The position numbers were made by a program, and so were the translations under genes. Source: Wenzhouxiangella marina (GTDB taxonomy: Bacteria; Pseudomonadota; Gammaproteobacteria; Xanthomonadales; Wenzhouxiangellaceae). Taken from it: a stretch of DNA of 64,000 nucleotides. The stretch is from contig NZ_CP012154.1 in the NCBI RefSeq assembly GCF_001187785.1, positions 1,296,501 to 1,360,500 on the forward strand, given 5' to 3'. How positions within the stretch are numbered: position 1 is the first letter of the stretch; each line of letters begins with the position of its first letter. The notes beneath the pieces were generated by a model. That model made no database searches. It worked only from the letters and a program-made list of their open reading frames with translations, and had not been told where the DNA came from. Shown piece after piece: positions 10,121-18,720 of the stretch.

Positions 10121-11170
10121 TCAGGTGGCCTGCAGGATGCCCCTGAGCCGGTCCATGACCTCGTCGGGCGTGATCGATTCCATCACGCCCGGCCGTTCGA
10201 TGCGACGACCCCAGCGAACCGCCTCCGGTGCCTTGCCGAGGAATTTGCGGGCGGCTTCGGGATACTTGTCCACGCAGTGCTCGAGGCTGCCCAGGGGGCC
10301 GGATCGCCGTGCCCAAGTTGCGGCATGGAGGCCCACCACGGGCGTGCCAAGGGCCGCGGCGAAGTGCGCGGGACCCGAGTCGGGCGTGATCAGGCAGGCG
10401 GCGCGGTCGAGCATCGCCAGCAGTTGCGGGATCGTGTCCTGGCCGATCAGGTCCAGCGGTGTCGTCCGTGCCGTGGCAAGGATCCGATCGCCGAGCTCGC
10501 GCTCGCTCCGGCTGGGGCCGCCGACCAGAATGACCGGGCGCCCGAATTCTTCGGCCACGCGGTCGGCCACCTCCGCATAGCCTTCGACGGTCCAGTTGCG
10601 GCCCGTATGGCTCGATGCCGGGCTGATCAGAACGGCCCGTCCCGCTTCGGGCTGGTGCGTCTCGGCGAAGGCCCGGGCGTCCTCCGGGATCGGCAGGCGA
10701 CGGTCCACTCCGTCGACGTCGGCATCGAGCTGACGGGCGAACTCCAGAAAGGCGAGCGCCTGATGCTGGAAGGGGACGGCCCGAATGCGTTCGTTGATGA
10801 ACCAGCCATGGCCCTCACGGCTGCGCTCCCGGTCGAAACCGATGCGTCGATCGGCGCGGATCCGCCGGGCGACCAGGCTGGCGCGCAGAGAGACCTGGGC
10901 CAGCAGCAGGACGTCGAATCGCCGCCCGGCCAGGGCCCGATCCAGCGCTCGACGGCCAGCTCGGCCTGAGCGCTTGTCGTATGCGATAAACTCGACGCCG
11001 GGCAGGGTCTCCACCAGGCGGTGCTCGAATGGACCGATGATCCAGGTCAGTCTTGCCTCAGGCCAGCGAGCCTGGATGGCTCTGACCATCGGCACGCAAT
11101 TGCACACGTCGCCCAGGGCCGAGAGCCTGAACAGGCAGATGGAGCGCGGCGCGGCGGACGGGGCGGTCAT
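10121..11170 (-). CDS. Glycosyltransferase family 9 protein, heptosyltransferase-like
   Basis: This 349-residue GT9 protein (GT-B fold) starts ICLFRLSALGDVCNCVPMVR, the nucleotide-free N-lobe signature of ADP-heptose:LPS heptosyltransferases. It has LISPASSHTGRNW mid-protein and the donor-site segment CLITPDSGPAHFAAALGTPVVGLH near residue 255. It probably adds heptose to the LPS inner core at the cytoplasmic face; the acceptor position cannot be told. GGGAG lies 8 nt before the ATG. It diverges from kdkA (32-nt gap), which acts on the same core region, and converges with the OmpA-Ig gene. Confidence 0.87.
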   Translation of the reverse strand: MTAPSAAPRSICLFRLSALGDVCNCVPMVRAIQARWPEARLTWIIGPFEHRLVETLPGVEFIAYDKRSGRAGRRALDRALAGRRFDVLLLAQVSLRASLVARRIRADRRIGFDRERSREGHGWFINERIRAVPFQHQALAFLEFARQLDADVDGVDRRLPIPEDARAFAETHQPEAGRAVLISPASSHTGRNWTVEGYAEVADRVAEEFGRPVILVGGPSRSERELGDRILATARTTPLDLIGQDTIPQLLAMLDRAACLITPDSGPAHFAAALGTPVVGLHAATWARRSGPLGSLEHCVDKYPEAARKFLGKAPEAVRWGRRIERPGVMESITPDEVMDRLRGILQAT

Positions 11171-11202
11171 GCTCGATCTCCCGGGCTCAAGACGAAGAAA
11201 GG

Positions 11203-11904
11203 ATGATGGACAGGTCCGACCAAACGACCATCGAGAGTCTCCTGGCGGGACGCAACGCCATTCTATACAACCCCGAGCGTCTGCCCGCGGTCAGTCTGGA
11301 ATGGTTGCAGCCGCAGTTCTGGCGTCTTCGTCAGGCCGTGTCCGCGGAGCTCGGGGGGCGCGGTCAGGCCCTGGCCGTCGAGACCGAGGCCGGTCCGGCC
11401 GTGCTGCGGCGCTTCTACCGGGGCGGTTGGGTGGCCAGGTACCTGCACGATCGTTATCTGTTCACCGGTGTCGAGCGGAGCCGATCCTGGCGCGAGTACC
11501 GGGTGCTCAAGCAGTTGTTCGAGGCCGGTCTGCCGGTGCCGGAACCCCTGGCGGCCAGCTGCGAGCGCATCGGTCTTGCCTGGTATCGAGCGGGTCTGCT
11601 GACCGCCCGGGTTCCTGGCGCCGTGACCCTGGCCGAATGTGCCCGCTACCTGGATGATCAGGACTGGCGGCGACTCGGCCGCACCCTGTCGCGCTTCTTT
11701 CGAGCGGGCCTGCGGCATCCGGATCTCAACGCCCACAACATCCTCCTCGATGAAGGCCGGAGCTGGTACGTCATCGACTTCGATCGGGCCTGGATCCAGG
11801 ACCGGCCGAGCTTCGCCCGGCCCATGATCGATCGTCTGTTCCGGTCCTTCGAGCGTCTCGGTCTCAGGGTCGATCGTCAGCGCCTCGACATCGAGCCGCG
11901 CTGA
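11203..11904 (+). CDS. kdkA: 3-deoxy-D-manno-octulosonic acid (Kdo) kinase
   Basis: This 233-residue protein-kinase-fold sugar kinase phosphorylates Kdo at the 4-position in LPS core. The catalytic loop is HPDLNAHNILLD near residue 180 and the DFG-equivalent is YVIDFDRAW. The segment RRFYRGGWVARYLHDRYLFTGVERSRSWREY is characteristic of KdkA. Two ATGs are in tandem (11203, 11206); the AAGAAAGG box abuts the first, so the second may be used. It is divergent from the GT9 gene and convergent with the Lon-like gene (7-nt gap). Confidence 0.9.
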   Translation: MMDRSDQTTIESLLAGRNAILYNPERLPAVSLEWLQPQFWRLRQAVSAELGGRGQALAVETEAGPAVLRRFYRGGWVARYLHDRYLFTGVERSRSWREYRVLKQLFEAGLPVPEPLAASCERIGLAWYRAGLLTARVPGAVTLAECARYLDDQDWRRLGRTLSRFFRAGLRHPDLNAHNILLDEGRSWYVIDFDRAWIQDRPSFARPMIDRLFRSFERLGLRVDRQRLDIEPR

Positions 11905-11911
11905 ATCGGGC

Positions 11912-14236
11912 TCAGCCCAGCACGGCGGCTCGGGCGCGGCCCAGCAGGGATTCCTCCGGAAACGCTCCGTCCTTGAAGCTGCCGGCGCGCACGCCGGTGC
12001 AGAGCTCGGCGGCCTGGACCGCGCTGCTGACCGCATAGACGCGGAACATGTCGTTGGCCGCCGCCTTGATCAGCTCGCGGGAGAGCATCAGATCGTTCTG
12101 GCTGGGGCGGGGAATGAGCACCGCCTGCTGGCCGCTCAGGCCGGCGTGCTGACAGAACTCGAACCAGGCCTCGATGCGTTCGTTGAGGGCGGCCACCGGC
12201 TGCACTTCGCCCATGGCGTCCACGCTGCCGACCAGGGCGACGTCCTGGCGGAGCGGTGCATTGGCCAGTGCGGCCAGCAGGGCCGCGTGACGGGCCAGGT
12301 CCAGCCCCGGATCCTCCAGATCGGCCCGGCAGTGCTCGTCGCAGAGCGTGTCGAGTCTGACCAGCAGTTTCGGATCGCTGTCCAGCCGCAGCATGCGAGC
12401 CAGGGCGAGCGCGATGCGGCCGTCCTCGGGTCGCCCGTCGATGCGTATATCCCGCTCGTCGGCGCGAATCGCTGTGGCGCTGATCAGGGTCGGTAGGGCT
12501 GGTGCCCCGTCCAGACCGAGATCGCAGCTGACGCCAGGCACCTGGCCGTCGAGCTTTCCGCGCAAGCGTAGCCAGCCGTTGCCGGCATCGAAGCGCCTGA
12601 ACAGCCGAGTCATCGGCATGGCATGGCGGAGATGTCGATACTCCAGGGCGCGCTGGACGTGCTCGCGGCCGATGTCCTCCGATTCGGCGTCGCGGGCGAT
12701 CACGGCGGCTTCTCGCGCCAGGTCGGCCAGCTCCCCCAGACAGGCACTGAGGCGCCCCTGTTCCGGTGACCGACGGGCACCGTATTCGATCATCGCCAGC
12801 ATGCCGCCCTGATCGAAATGCGGCAGCTCGTCCCGCTTCACCAGGCTGCCGAGGAAGCGAACGTAATCGGAGAAGCCTTCCTCATCGCGCGGCAGGCTGC
12901 GATCGAAATCGGACAGCACCTTGAACAGGCTGACGAAATCACGATCGTCGCGAGCCAGTTCGTCATAGGTTTCGGGATCGCCGATCAGGATGACGCGCAC
13001 CTGGACCGGAATCGGCTCCGGCTTCAGGGACTGGGCCGAGTAGGGCCAGCCCAGATCGGGGGGAACCACTTCGCTCAGGCCGGTTCGCAGGGCCCGCATC
13101 AGCAGACGCCAGGCGTTCGGCTCGGCCAGCACGTCGCGGGCGTCCAGGACCAGGTAACCGCCATCGGCTTCGAGCAGGGCCCCGGTTCGGATGCCGCGGA
13201 AGGAGGTCACCGCTCGCCCGCTGCTGATCCAGGCCGGGTCGATGGTGCCGAACAGATTGGCCACCGAGGGTTGGCTGGCATGGACCACGGGCGCCGCGTT
13301 CTGATCGCTGCGCGAGGTGAGCACGTTGACGCCGTAGAGCAGGGTAGGGTCGGCCAGATGCGAGGTGTCGCGTCCGATGCGCTTTTCGACGATGTCGTCG
13401 ATGATCTCGCGCAGGAAGATGTCGATGCCGGCGGCCTTGAACTTCTTGGCGACCTCGGCCGTCATGCCGCCGAGGATGCGGGCGGTCTCGGTGGCATCGA
13501 TCTGATCGATGTGCTGGATGGCCTGCTGCCAGATCTGATTGACGTCGTGGGCGAAACGATTGACCTCGCTCTGCCATTCCTCGGCCTTCTTGATCGACTT
13601 CAGGCGATCTTCTTCACGCGCCTGGCCCTGGGTGACCAGATTGCGGTACTCCTCCGGCGACACTGCCTTGCCCATGACGCGAGGATAGATGCTGACCCGC
13701 GAGGTCGGCCCGGACTGGGTCCGCATCAGGGCAAGGCCGTCATCGGCCAGACGCTTCTCCAGCGGCTTGATCTTGATCCGGATCTCTCGCTCGGCGGCCT
13801 CCTTGCGGGCCTCGCGCCGGGAGCGGATCGGGTCGTTCTTGAGGATGTCCGGCAGGCGATCGCGCACGAACAGGCTGATGCGGGTCATCGCATGCTGGAA
13901 CTGACGTCCCTGGCCGCCGGGCAGCACGATGAGGCGCGGCCGGTCGGGGTTGGAAAAGTTATGGACGTAGCAGAAATCGAGCGAGCGCCGGGGCTTCGGC
14001 TTGAGGTCGGCGATGGCGCTGCGCACCAGGCTGCGTCGCCCGCTACCGGCCGGACCACGCACGAACACGTTGTGATTCCGGTCGGTGGTGGTCAGAGCGA
14101 AGCGCAGGGCCTCGCGGGCACCGGCCTGACCGACGATGCCGCCGGATTGAGGCGCCTTGCGGGTCGAGGTTTCCTCGATGCTGCGGGTGTCCGCTTTCCA
14201 GCCCAGCTTTTCCGGTGGGATCGTGAAGTTGGCCAT
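11912..14236 (-). CDS. Lon-family (LonB-like, AAA_32) protein with a degenerate peptidase domain
   Basis: The protein has 774 residues, starting MANFTIPPEKLGW; GAGGAG lies 4 nt before the ATG at 14236. The ATPase part has GPAGSGRRSLV at the P-loop (Arg at the usual Lys) and GGYLVLDARDVL at Walker B. The C-terminal Lon-S16 domain keeps the frame of the family (ALLAALANAPLRQDVALVGSVDAMG) but not the catalytic dyad. Where relatives have GDSAS, this protein has DPGLD (Gly codon at 12305-12307), and where they have NEKIEG it has NERIEA (Arg codon at 12176-12178). Proteolytic activity is therefore doubtful. Arg in the P-loop may be a family trait. It is alone in its strand block. Confidence 0.85.
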   Translation of the reverse strand: MANFTIPPEKLGWKADTRSIEETSTRKAPQSGGIVGQAGAREALRFALTTTDRNHNVFVRGPAGSGRRSLVRSAIADLKPKPRRSLDFCYVHNFSNPDRPRLIVLPGGQGRQFQHAMTRISLFVRDRLPDILKNDPIRSRREARKEAAEREIRIKIKPLEKRLADDGLALMRTQSGPTSRVSIYPRVMGKAVSPEEYRNLVTQGQAREEDRLKSIKKAEEWQSEVNRFAHDVNQIWQQAIQHIDQIDATETARILGGMTAEVAKKFKAAGIDIFLREIIDDIVEKRIGRDTSHLADPTLLYGVNVLTSRSDQNAAPVVHASQPSVANLFGTIDPAWISSGRAVTSFRGIRTGALLEADGGYLVLDARDVLAEPNAWRLLMRALRTGLSEVVPPDLGWPYSAQSLKPEPIPVQVRVILIGDPETYDELARDDRDFVSLFKVLSDFDRSLPRDEEGFSDYVRFLGSLVKRDELPHFDQGGMLAMIEYGARRSPEQGRLSACLGELADLAREAAVIARDAESEDIGREHVQRALEYRHLRHAMPMTRLFRRFDAGNGWLRLRGKLDGQVPGVSCDLGLDGAPALPTLISATAIRADERDIRIDGRPEDGRIALALARMLRLDSDPKLLVRLDTLCDEHCRADLEDPGLDLARHAALLAALANAPLRQDVALVGSVDAMGEVQPVAALNERIEAWFEFCQHAGLSGQQAVLIPRPSQNDLMLSRELIKAAANDMFRVYAVSSAVQAAELCTGVRAGSFKDGAFPEESLLGRARAAVLG

Positions 14237-14439
14237 TGCTCTCCTCAAGCGCTGCGGCAGATGCCTTTACTCGGACGATTCTAGGACGACCAGCACCTTG
14301 AATCGGAGTTATCAATCTACACCAAGATCGGATGGTCCGCGAACCAGCGGTCGGCGCTCTGCCACCGCTGGTGGCGCGCTCGGGTGCCGCGCCGGGGCGA
14401 GCCTTCAGGCCGACCCCTGACGACAGGCGGTCAGAACGG

Positions 14440-15396
14440 TCAGCTGGCGGAATCCCTGGCCCGTGATTCCGTGAACGCGATCCAGGCCTCGGAGCAGGTG
14501 CGGGCGTCCTCGATCATGGGCAGGTGGCCGATCGAGGGGAGGATCAGGGTCTGGCAGTCCGACAGCAGGTTTTCCACCACGGCGGCTCCGTCCGGATGGA
14601 GGACCTGATCGGCCTGGCCCCAGATGAGCAGGGCCGGGGTGTCCAGGTCCTTCGCGATCGATTCAAGGGGCTGGGAGTCGTAGCGCATGGCGTCGAACAG
14701 GCGCTGTGCCTGGACGGCGGAGCGAGCGATACGCCGACTCAGGAATCGCATCAGCGGTGTCGGAATCCACGGCGGCCGAACGAAACAGTAGTCGGTCAGC
14801 CGGCGAAAATCCTTCAGGTTTCGGACGACCAGGGGGTTGTGCCGCTCCTGCGCCACCTCTTCCAGCACCGGAGACAGTCTGGCCGTGTGCAGGCCTCCGG
14901 GCGCCAGCAACCAGAGTGCACGGACCCGCTCGGGGGCCTGGCGAGCCATGGCCGCGGCCAGATAGCCGCCCATCGAATTCCCGCCCAGATAGAACTGGTG
15001 GATGCCCATCGCATCCAGCCACTTCAGGATGGCGGCGGCGCGGTCCTCGATCTTGAAGCTGTCGGTTTCGCCCAGCGCCGAGTCGCCGAAACCCGGCAGG
15101 TCCGGCGCAAGGATGCGGAAGTGGGCTCGGAGCAGCCGGGCCGACTGGCAGAAGTGGTGGGCGTCGGCATTGAAACCGTGCAGCAGCACCAGGGGCTCGC
15201 CGTGGCCGCCCTCCAGGTAGTGCCAGCCATGGCGCCGGCGCGAACGCAGGCCGCTCCGAAGCCGCTCCAGCCAGAGGAACAGGCGAGCCAGAGGGGTGAC
15301 CCAGACCCACCACAGCACGGCGGCCAGGGCGAGCAGGATCGAAATCGTCAGCCAGAGCTCGAGGGCATCCATCGCGGGCAGGGAGGGCGTCTCCAT
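14440..15396 (-). CDS. Membrane-anchored alpha/beta-fold hydrolase
   Basis: The protein has 318 residues. One N-terminal transmembrane helix (LELWLTISILLALAAVLWWV) is followed by an arginine-rich stretch and an alpha/beta hydrolase domain. The oxyanion strand is LVLLHGFNADAHHF, the nucleophile elbow GGNSMGGYLA (Ser near 140), the acid lies near LLIWGQADQVLHPDG, and the His is in LPSIGHLPMIE. The cap segment is typical of esterases/lipases. Substrate is unknown. The gap to the Lon-like gene contains nothing I recognise, and the two genes are about 200 nt apart, so an operon is not evident. Confidence 0.82.
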   Translation of the reverse strand: METPSLPAMDALELWLTISILLALAAVLWWVWVTPLARLFLWLERLRSGLRSRRRHGWHYLEGGHGEPLVLLHGFNADAHHFCQSARLLRAHFRILAPDLPGFGDSALGETDSFKIEDRAAAILKWLDAMGIHQFYLGGNSMGGYLAAAMARQAPERVRALWLLAPGGLHTARLSPVLEEVAQERHNPLVVRNLKDFRRLTDYCFVRPPWIPTPLMRFLSRRIARSAVQAQRLFDAMRYDSQPLESIAKDLDTPALLIWGQADQVLHPDGAAVVENLLSDCQTLILPSIGHLPMIEDARTCSEAWIAFTESRARDSAS

Positions 15397-15517
15397 TCAC
15401 AACCGGCTCCAGAATACCGCAAGCCCTCCTCAGGGTGGGCCCCTGGGCGAGATCGCGTGAGCCCGTCGACGACGCCTGGGAGTACACTACGCGCCTTTCT
15501 GCGCGGAGCGTCCGTCC

Positions 15518-16027
15518 TTGACTCGTCCTCACGGGCTTGCCCTACTGATCCTGGCCATGGTGGTCATCGTGGCCAGCGCCAACTACCTGGTGCAGTTTCC
15601 GGTCAATGACTGGCTGACCTGGGGCGCGCTGACCTATCCCGTGTCCTATTTCGTCACGGATCTGTGCAACCGGCTCTATGGTCCCGAACGAGCCCGCCGG
15701 GTGGTCTACGTCGGTTTCGTGCTGGCCGTGATCGCCTCGATCTGGCTGGCCAGCCCGCGCATCGCCCTGGCCTCGGGGACGGCGTTTCTCGTCTCCCAGC
15801 TGATGGACGTGTCGATCTTCGATGCGCTGCGTGGTCGCCGCTGGTGGCAGGCGCCGCTGGCCTCCTCGTCCCTGGGGTCGCTGGTCGATACGGGCCTGTT
15901 CTTCGCGCTGGCCTTCGCCGGCACGGGCGTGCCCTGGGTGACCCTGGCGATCGGCGATTTCGGCGTCAAGCTGGCGATCGCCCTGGCCCTGCTGCTGCCC
16001 TGGCGGCTGGCGGTCAATCGTGGGTGA
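15518..16027 (+). CDS. VUT (DUF165/YhhQ) family transporter, probable queuosine-precursor importer
   Basis: This membrane protein of 169 residues contains the family signature YPVSYFVTDLCNRLYGPERARRVVY and later LVSQLMDVSIFDALR and SLGSLVDTGLFFALAF. YhhQ-type proteins import 7-cyano-7-deazaguanine or related queuosine precursors. The protein is shorter than E. coli YhhQ (about 220), as some members are. The start is the TTG at 15518 with GGAG 10 nt upstream; the next Met would cut the first membrane helix. Its stop overlaps the next gene's start by 8 nt, so the two are translationally coupled. Confidence 0.78.
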   Translation: MTRPHGLALLILAMVVIVASANYLVQFPVNDWLTWGALTYPVSYFVTDLCNRLYGPERARRVVYVGFVLAVIASIWLASPRIALASGTAFLVSQLMDVSIFDALRGRRWWQAPLASSSLGSLVDTGLFFALAFAGTGVPWVTLAIGDFGVKLAIALALLLPWRLAVNRG

Positions 16028-16895
16028 GTTCTTTTCCCTGGCCTGTGCGGCCTGCTGGGCCATGGCCGTGATCCTGTTCCGGCGCTCGGGCGAGACCCTG
16101 CCGGCCTTCGAGCTCAACCTGTTCAAGAACGTGCTGGCCGTGGCCCTGATGGTGCCGACCATCCTGATCTTCCACGGCCTGAGCTGGCCCGGCTATTCGG
16201 GCAGCCAGTGGGTGATCGTGCTGGTTTCGGGCGTGATCGGCATCGCCGTGGCCGACACCTGGTACCTGCGCGCCCTCAACCTGATGGGCGCCAGCCGGAC
16301 CGGGGTCGTCGCGATGCTGTATTCGCCGATGGTGATCCTGCTCTCGAGCCTGTTCCTGGCCGAAGCCCTGCGGCCGGTCCAGTACCTGGGCTTCCTGCTG
16401 GTGCTGGGCGGCATCCTGCTGGTGACCTGGCGCCGCAACCGTCAGGACGTGTCCCTGCGCGCCCTGCGTCTCGGCGTGGCCTACGGGGCGGGCAGCGTGG
16501 CGCTGATGGCGATCGGCGTGGTCATGGTCAAACCGGTCCTAGAGCAGCACGAGTTTCTCTGGACCGTGGGCCTGCGCCTGCTGGCCGGGGCCGTCGGCAT
16601 GCTGATCTTCGTGACCCTGGCCCGCGGCTGGTCGCGCATGATGATCCACTATCGATCGCCGCAGCCCTGGGGCACGGTCATCCTGGCCAGCGTGCTGGGC
16701 AGTTACCTCTCGATGATCCTCTGGCTCGCTGGCTACAAGCTCACGGATGCCTCGATCGCGTCGGTGCTCAACGAGACGGCCGGCGCCTTCATCGTGCTGT
16801 TCGCCTGGCTGTTCCTGCGCGAGGAGATGAACGCCAAGCGCCTGATGGGCGTGCTGCTGGCCTTCGCCGGCGTCGGCGTCGTCGTCATGGTCTGA
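16020..16895 (+). CDS. EamA/DMT-family transporter
   Basis: This 291-residue protein has ten predicted membrane segments in two EamA repeats. Repeat 1 starts GEFFSLACAACWAMAVILFRR and repeat 2 begins near residue 150 (LGVAYGAGSVALMAIGVVMV). The ending RLMGVLLAFAGVGVVVMV is typical. Substrate is unknown; the family exports amino acids, nucleotide precursors or other metabolites. Translation starts at GTG 16020, inside the 3' end of the VUT gene, which argues for coupled expression. Confidence 0.85.
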   Translation: MGEFFSLACAACWAMAVILFRRSGETLPAFELNLFKNVLAVALMVPTILIFHGLSWPGYSGSQWVIVLVSGVIGIAVADTWYLRALNLMGASRTGVVAMLYSPMVILLSSLFLAEALRPVQYLGFLLVLGGILLVTWRRNRQDVSLRALRLGVAYGAGSVALMAIGVVMVKPVLEQHEFLWTVGLRLLAGAVGMLIFVTLARGWSRMMIHYRSPQPWGTVILASVLGSYLSMILWLAGYKLTDASIASVLNETAGAFIVLFAWLFLREEMNAKRLMGVLLAFAGVGVVVMV

Positions 16896-16982
16896 TTCCG
16901 TCCGGCCCGAGCAGGCCGATGCCCGCGGATCGGATTCGCGCTACCCTGCAGCTTCCTCTCCCTTGCTGGAGGCTTGTCGATC

Positions 16983-17831
16983 GTGTCGGAAACGCCTGAA
17001 TCGAAATCGATGCTGCGGCGCGCCCTGATCGTGCTGCTGGCCCTGGCTCTGGTCGCGCTGGCCTGGCTGGAGCCGGCCGACGGCAGCGCCGAGGCCCAGA
17101 CGCAGCGCATGCTCAGCCGCGCCCTGGTGACCTTCGCCCTGGCGCGCTCGCTGAACGGCGTGATCTCCGTGATCCAGGAAACCGAAGTGGCGGTCCAGCC
17201 GGGTGGTCTGGGCGTCCAGCTCGCGCCGGGGCAGATTCTCGATCCGGTCAACGACCTGATCGAACAGTTTTCCTGGATCATGCTGGCCTCGGCCGCGTCG
17301 CTGGGCATCCAGCGCCTGCTCCTCGAGGTCAGCCAGTGGCCGGGGATGAGCCTGTTCCTGACTGCGGCGGTGCTGGGCTGGATCGCCCTGGTGTTCTACC
17401 GCAAGCGGCCGGACTGGCGCCAGCTCGCGGCCCGAACCCTGCTGCTGGCCCTGTTCCTGCGCTTTGCCGTGCCCTGCGTGAGTCTGGTGTCCGACACGGT
17501 CTATCGCCTGTTTCTCGACCCGGTCTACGTCAGTGCCAGCGAATCGCTGGATCGGACCCAGGCCAGCCTGACGCAATTGCACGACGAAGCCGCCGCCGAG
17601 GCGGAAAGCGAGGATTCGAGCGGTTGGAGTGCCTGGTGGGGGCGGGCGACCGATCAGTTCCGGGTCCGCGAGCGCATCGAGGCCTATCAGGCCCTGTTCG
17701 CGGAACTGGCCGAGGACATCGTCCAGCTGGTGGCGGTGTTCGTCCTGCAGACCATCCTGCTGCCGCTGCTGTTCCTGTGGGTGCTGATCCGGCTCTGGCG
17801 TCAGCTCTGGCGGGTGTCCGGTGGCGGGTGA
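16983..17831 (+). CDS. Conserved integral membrane protein of unknown function
   Basis: The protein has about 282 residues with roughly five hydrophobic segments: near residues 12-30, 95-115, 120-138, 145-165, and a long C-terminal one ([23 protein letters not shown]). A soluble loop between the fourth and fifth is rich in Asp/Glu/Ser. I do not recognise a named family. GTG at 16983 is chosen because GGAGG ends 10 nt before it; TTG at 16974 is too close. Its 3' end overlaps the convergent yidD gene by about 31 nt. Confidence 0.72.
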   Translation: MSETPESKSMLRRALIVLLALALVALAWLEPADGSAEAQTQRMLSRALVTFALARSLNGVISVIQETEVAVQPGGLGVQLAPGQILDPVNDLIEQFSWIMLASAASLGIQRLLLEVSQWPGMSLFLTAAVLGWIALVFYRKRPDWRQLAARTLLLALFLRFAVPCVSLVSDTVYRLFLDPVYVSASESLDRTQASLTQLHDEAAAEAESEDSSGWSAWWGRATDQFRVRERIEAYQALFAELAEDIVQLVAVFVLQTILLPLLFLWVLIRLWRQLWRVSGGG

Positions 17832-18073
17832 GGGGTGTCCGGGTCGAGCGTGTCATCCTCGAGTCCGGGCACCGGATCGTGCCCGCCCGGGCAGAACGGG
17901 TGGCAGCGGAGCAGGCGCTTGAGCGCCAGCCAGCTGCCGCGCCCCGCACCGTAGGTTTCCAGCGCCTGCATGGCGTAGACCGAGCAGGTCGGCGTGAACC
18001 GGCACTGGCCACCGATCCAGGGCGAGAGCAGATACCGGTAGGCGCGAATCAGCCAGAGAAGAAGGGTTTTCAT
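17801..18073 (-). CDS. yidD: Membrane protein insertion efficiency factor YidD
   Basis: This 90-residue protein begins [19 protein letters not shown] and contains [19 protein letters not shown] and [17 protein letters not shown], the invariant cysteine-rich core of YidD/UPF0161. It is an inner-membrane-associated factor assisting YidC insertion. It is usually found between rnpA and yidC, but here it is away from that cluster, facing dksA across a short divergent gap. The proline-rich tail [13 protein letters not shown] lies in the overlap with the preceding convergent gene. Confidence 0.93.
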   Translation of the reverse strand: MKTLLLWLIRAYRYLLSPWIGGQCRFTPTCSVYAMQALETYGAGRGSWLALKRLLRCHPFCPGGHDPVPGLEDDTLDPDTPHPPPDTRQS

Positions 18074-18077
18074 GGGC

Positions 18078-18108
18078 TTGCTCGGTCGACATTCTTAGGC
18101 TATATAAT
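18078..18108 (+). promoter_or_regulatory. Predicted promoter of dksA
   Basis: A perfect -10 hexamer TATAAT (18103-18108) lies 42 nt before the dksA start, with a possible -35 TTGCTC (18078-18083) at a long 19-nt spacing that overlaps the yidD upstream region. Confidence 0.5.
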
Positions 18109-18149
18109 GCCCGGTTTTGCAACAACCGACCGCGAGGCCGCGACCATCG

Positions 18150-18578
18150 ATGTCCAGCAAACAAATCAAGCTTCCCAAAGGATACAAGCCCTCCGAGGAC
18201 GAGGAATACATGTGCCCCGAGCAGCTGGAGTACTTTCGCCAGAAATTGCTGGATTGGCGCAACAGCCTGATCGAGGAATCCCAGGAAACGATCAATAACC
18301 TGCGCGGTGAAGTTCGCGACGTCGGCGATGAAGCCGAGCGCGCCAGCCGTGAGACGGAAAACAGCCTGGAGCTCCGCACCCGCGATCGTTACCGCAAGCT
18401 GCTCGGCAAGATCGACGAGGCCCTGGCCCGCGTCGACGACGGCAGCTACGGCTACTGCGAGGAGACCGGCGAAGAAATCGGTCTGGCCCGTCTCGAAGCC
18501 CGTCCCAACGCCACCCTCTGCCTGGACGCCCAGGAACGCTGGGAGCTCAAGCAGAAGCAGATGCGCGACAGCCGCTGA
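18150..18578 (+). CDS. dksA: RNA polymerase-binding transcription factor DksA (two-cysteine type)
   Basis: The protein has 142 residues and acts in the secondary channel of RNA polymerase with ppGpp. The coiled-coil tip motif DxxDxA is intact (D57, D60, A62 in RDVGDEA). The zinc-finger region has only two of the four classical cysteines: C103-EE-T106 and C124-LD-A127 (CxxT...CxxA). That pattern is known in zinc-independent DksA variants, such as P. aeruginosa DksA2 as I recall it, and in many alphaproteobacterial DksAs. The ATG at 18150 gives the normal MSSKQIKLPKGYKPSEDEEYM-type start. It is divergent from yidD. Confidence 0.93.
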   Translation: MSSKQIKLPKGYKPSEDEEYMCPEQLEYFRQKLLDWRNSLIEESQETINNLRGEVRDVGDEAERASRETENSLELRTRDRYRKLLGKIDEALARVDDGSYGYCEETGEEIGLARLEARPNATLCLDAQERWELKQKQMRDSR

Positions 18579-18720
18579 TTCCCGGCGCTATCGCCTTTGC
18601 CATCCTGCCGGTGGTGAGGCATCATGCACTGGCAGGGACCCGCGCGGGTCGCGGGGACTATGGGGTCGGCCGCAGGACCGGCCCATGAATCGACACACCG
18701 CTTGCTAAGGAATGTATTCC

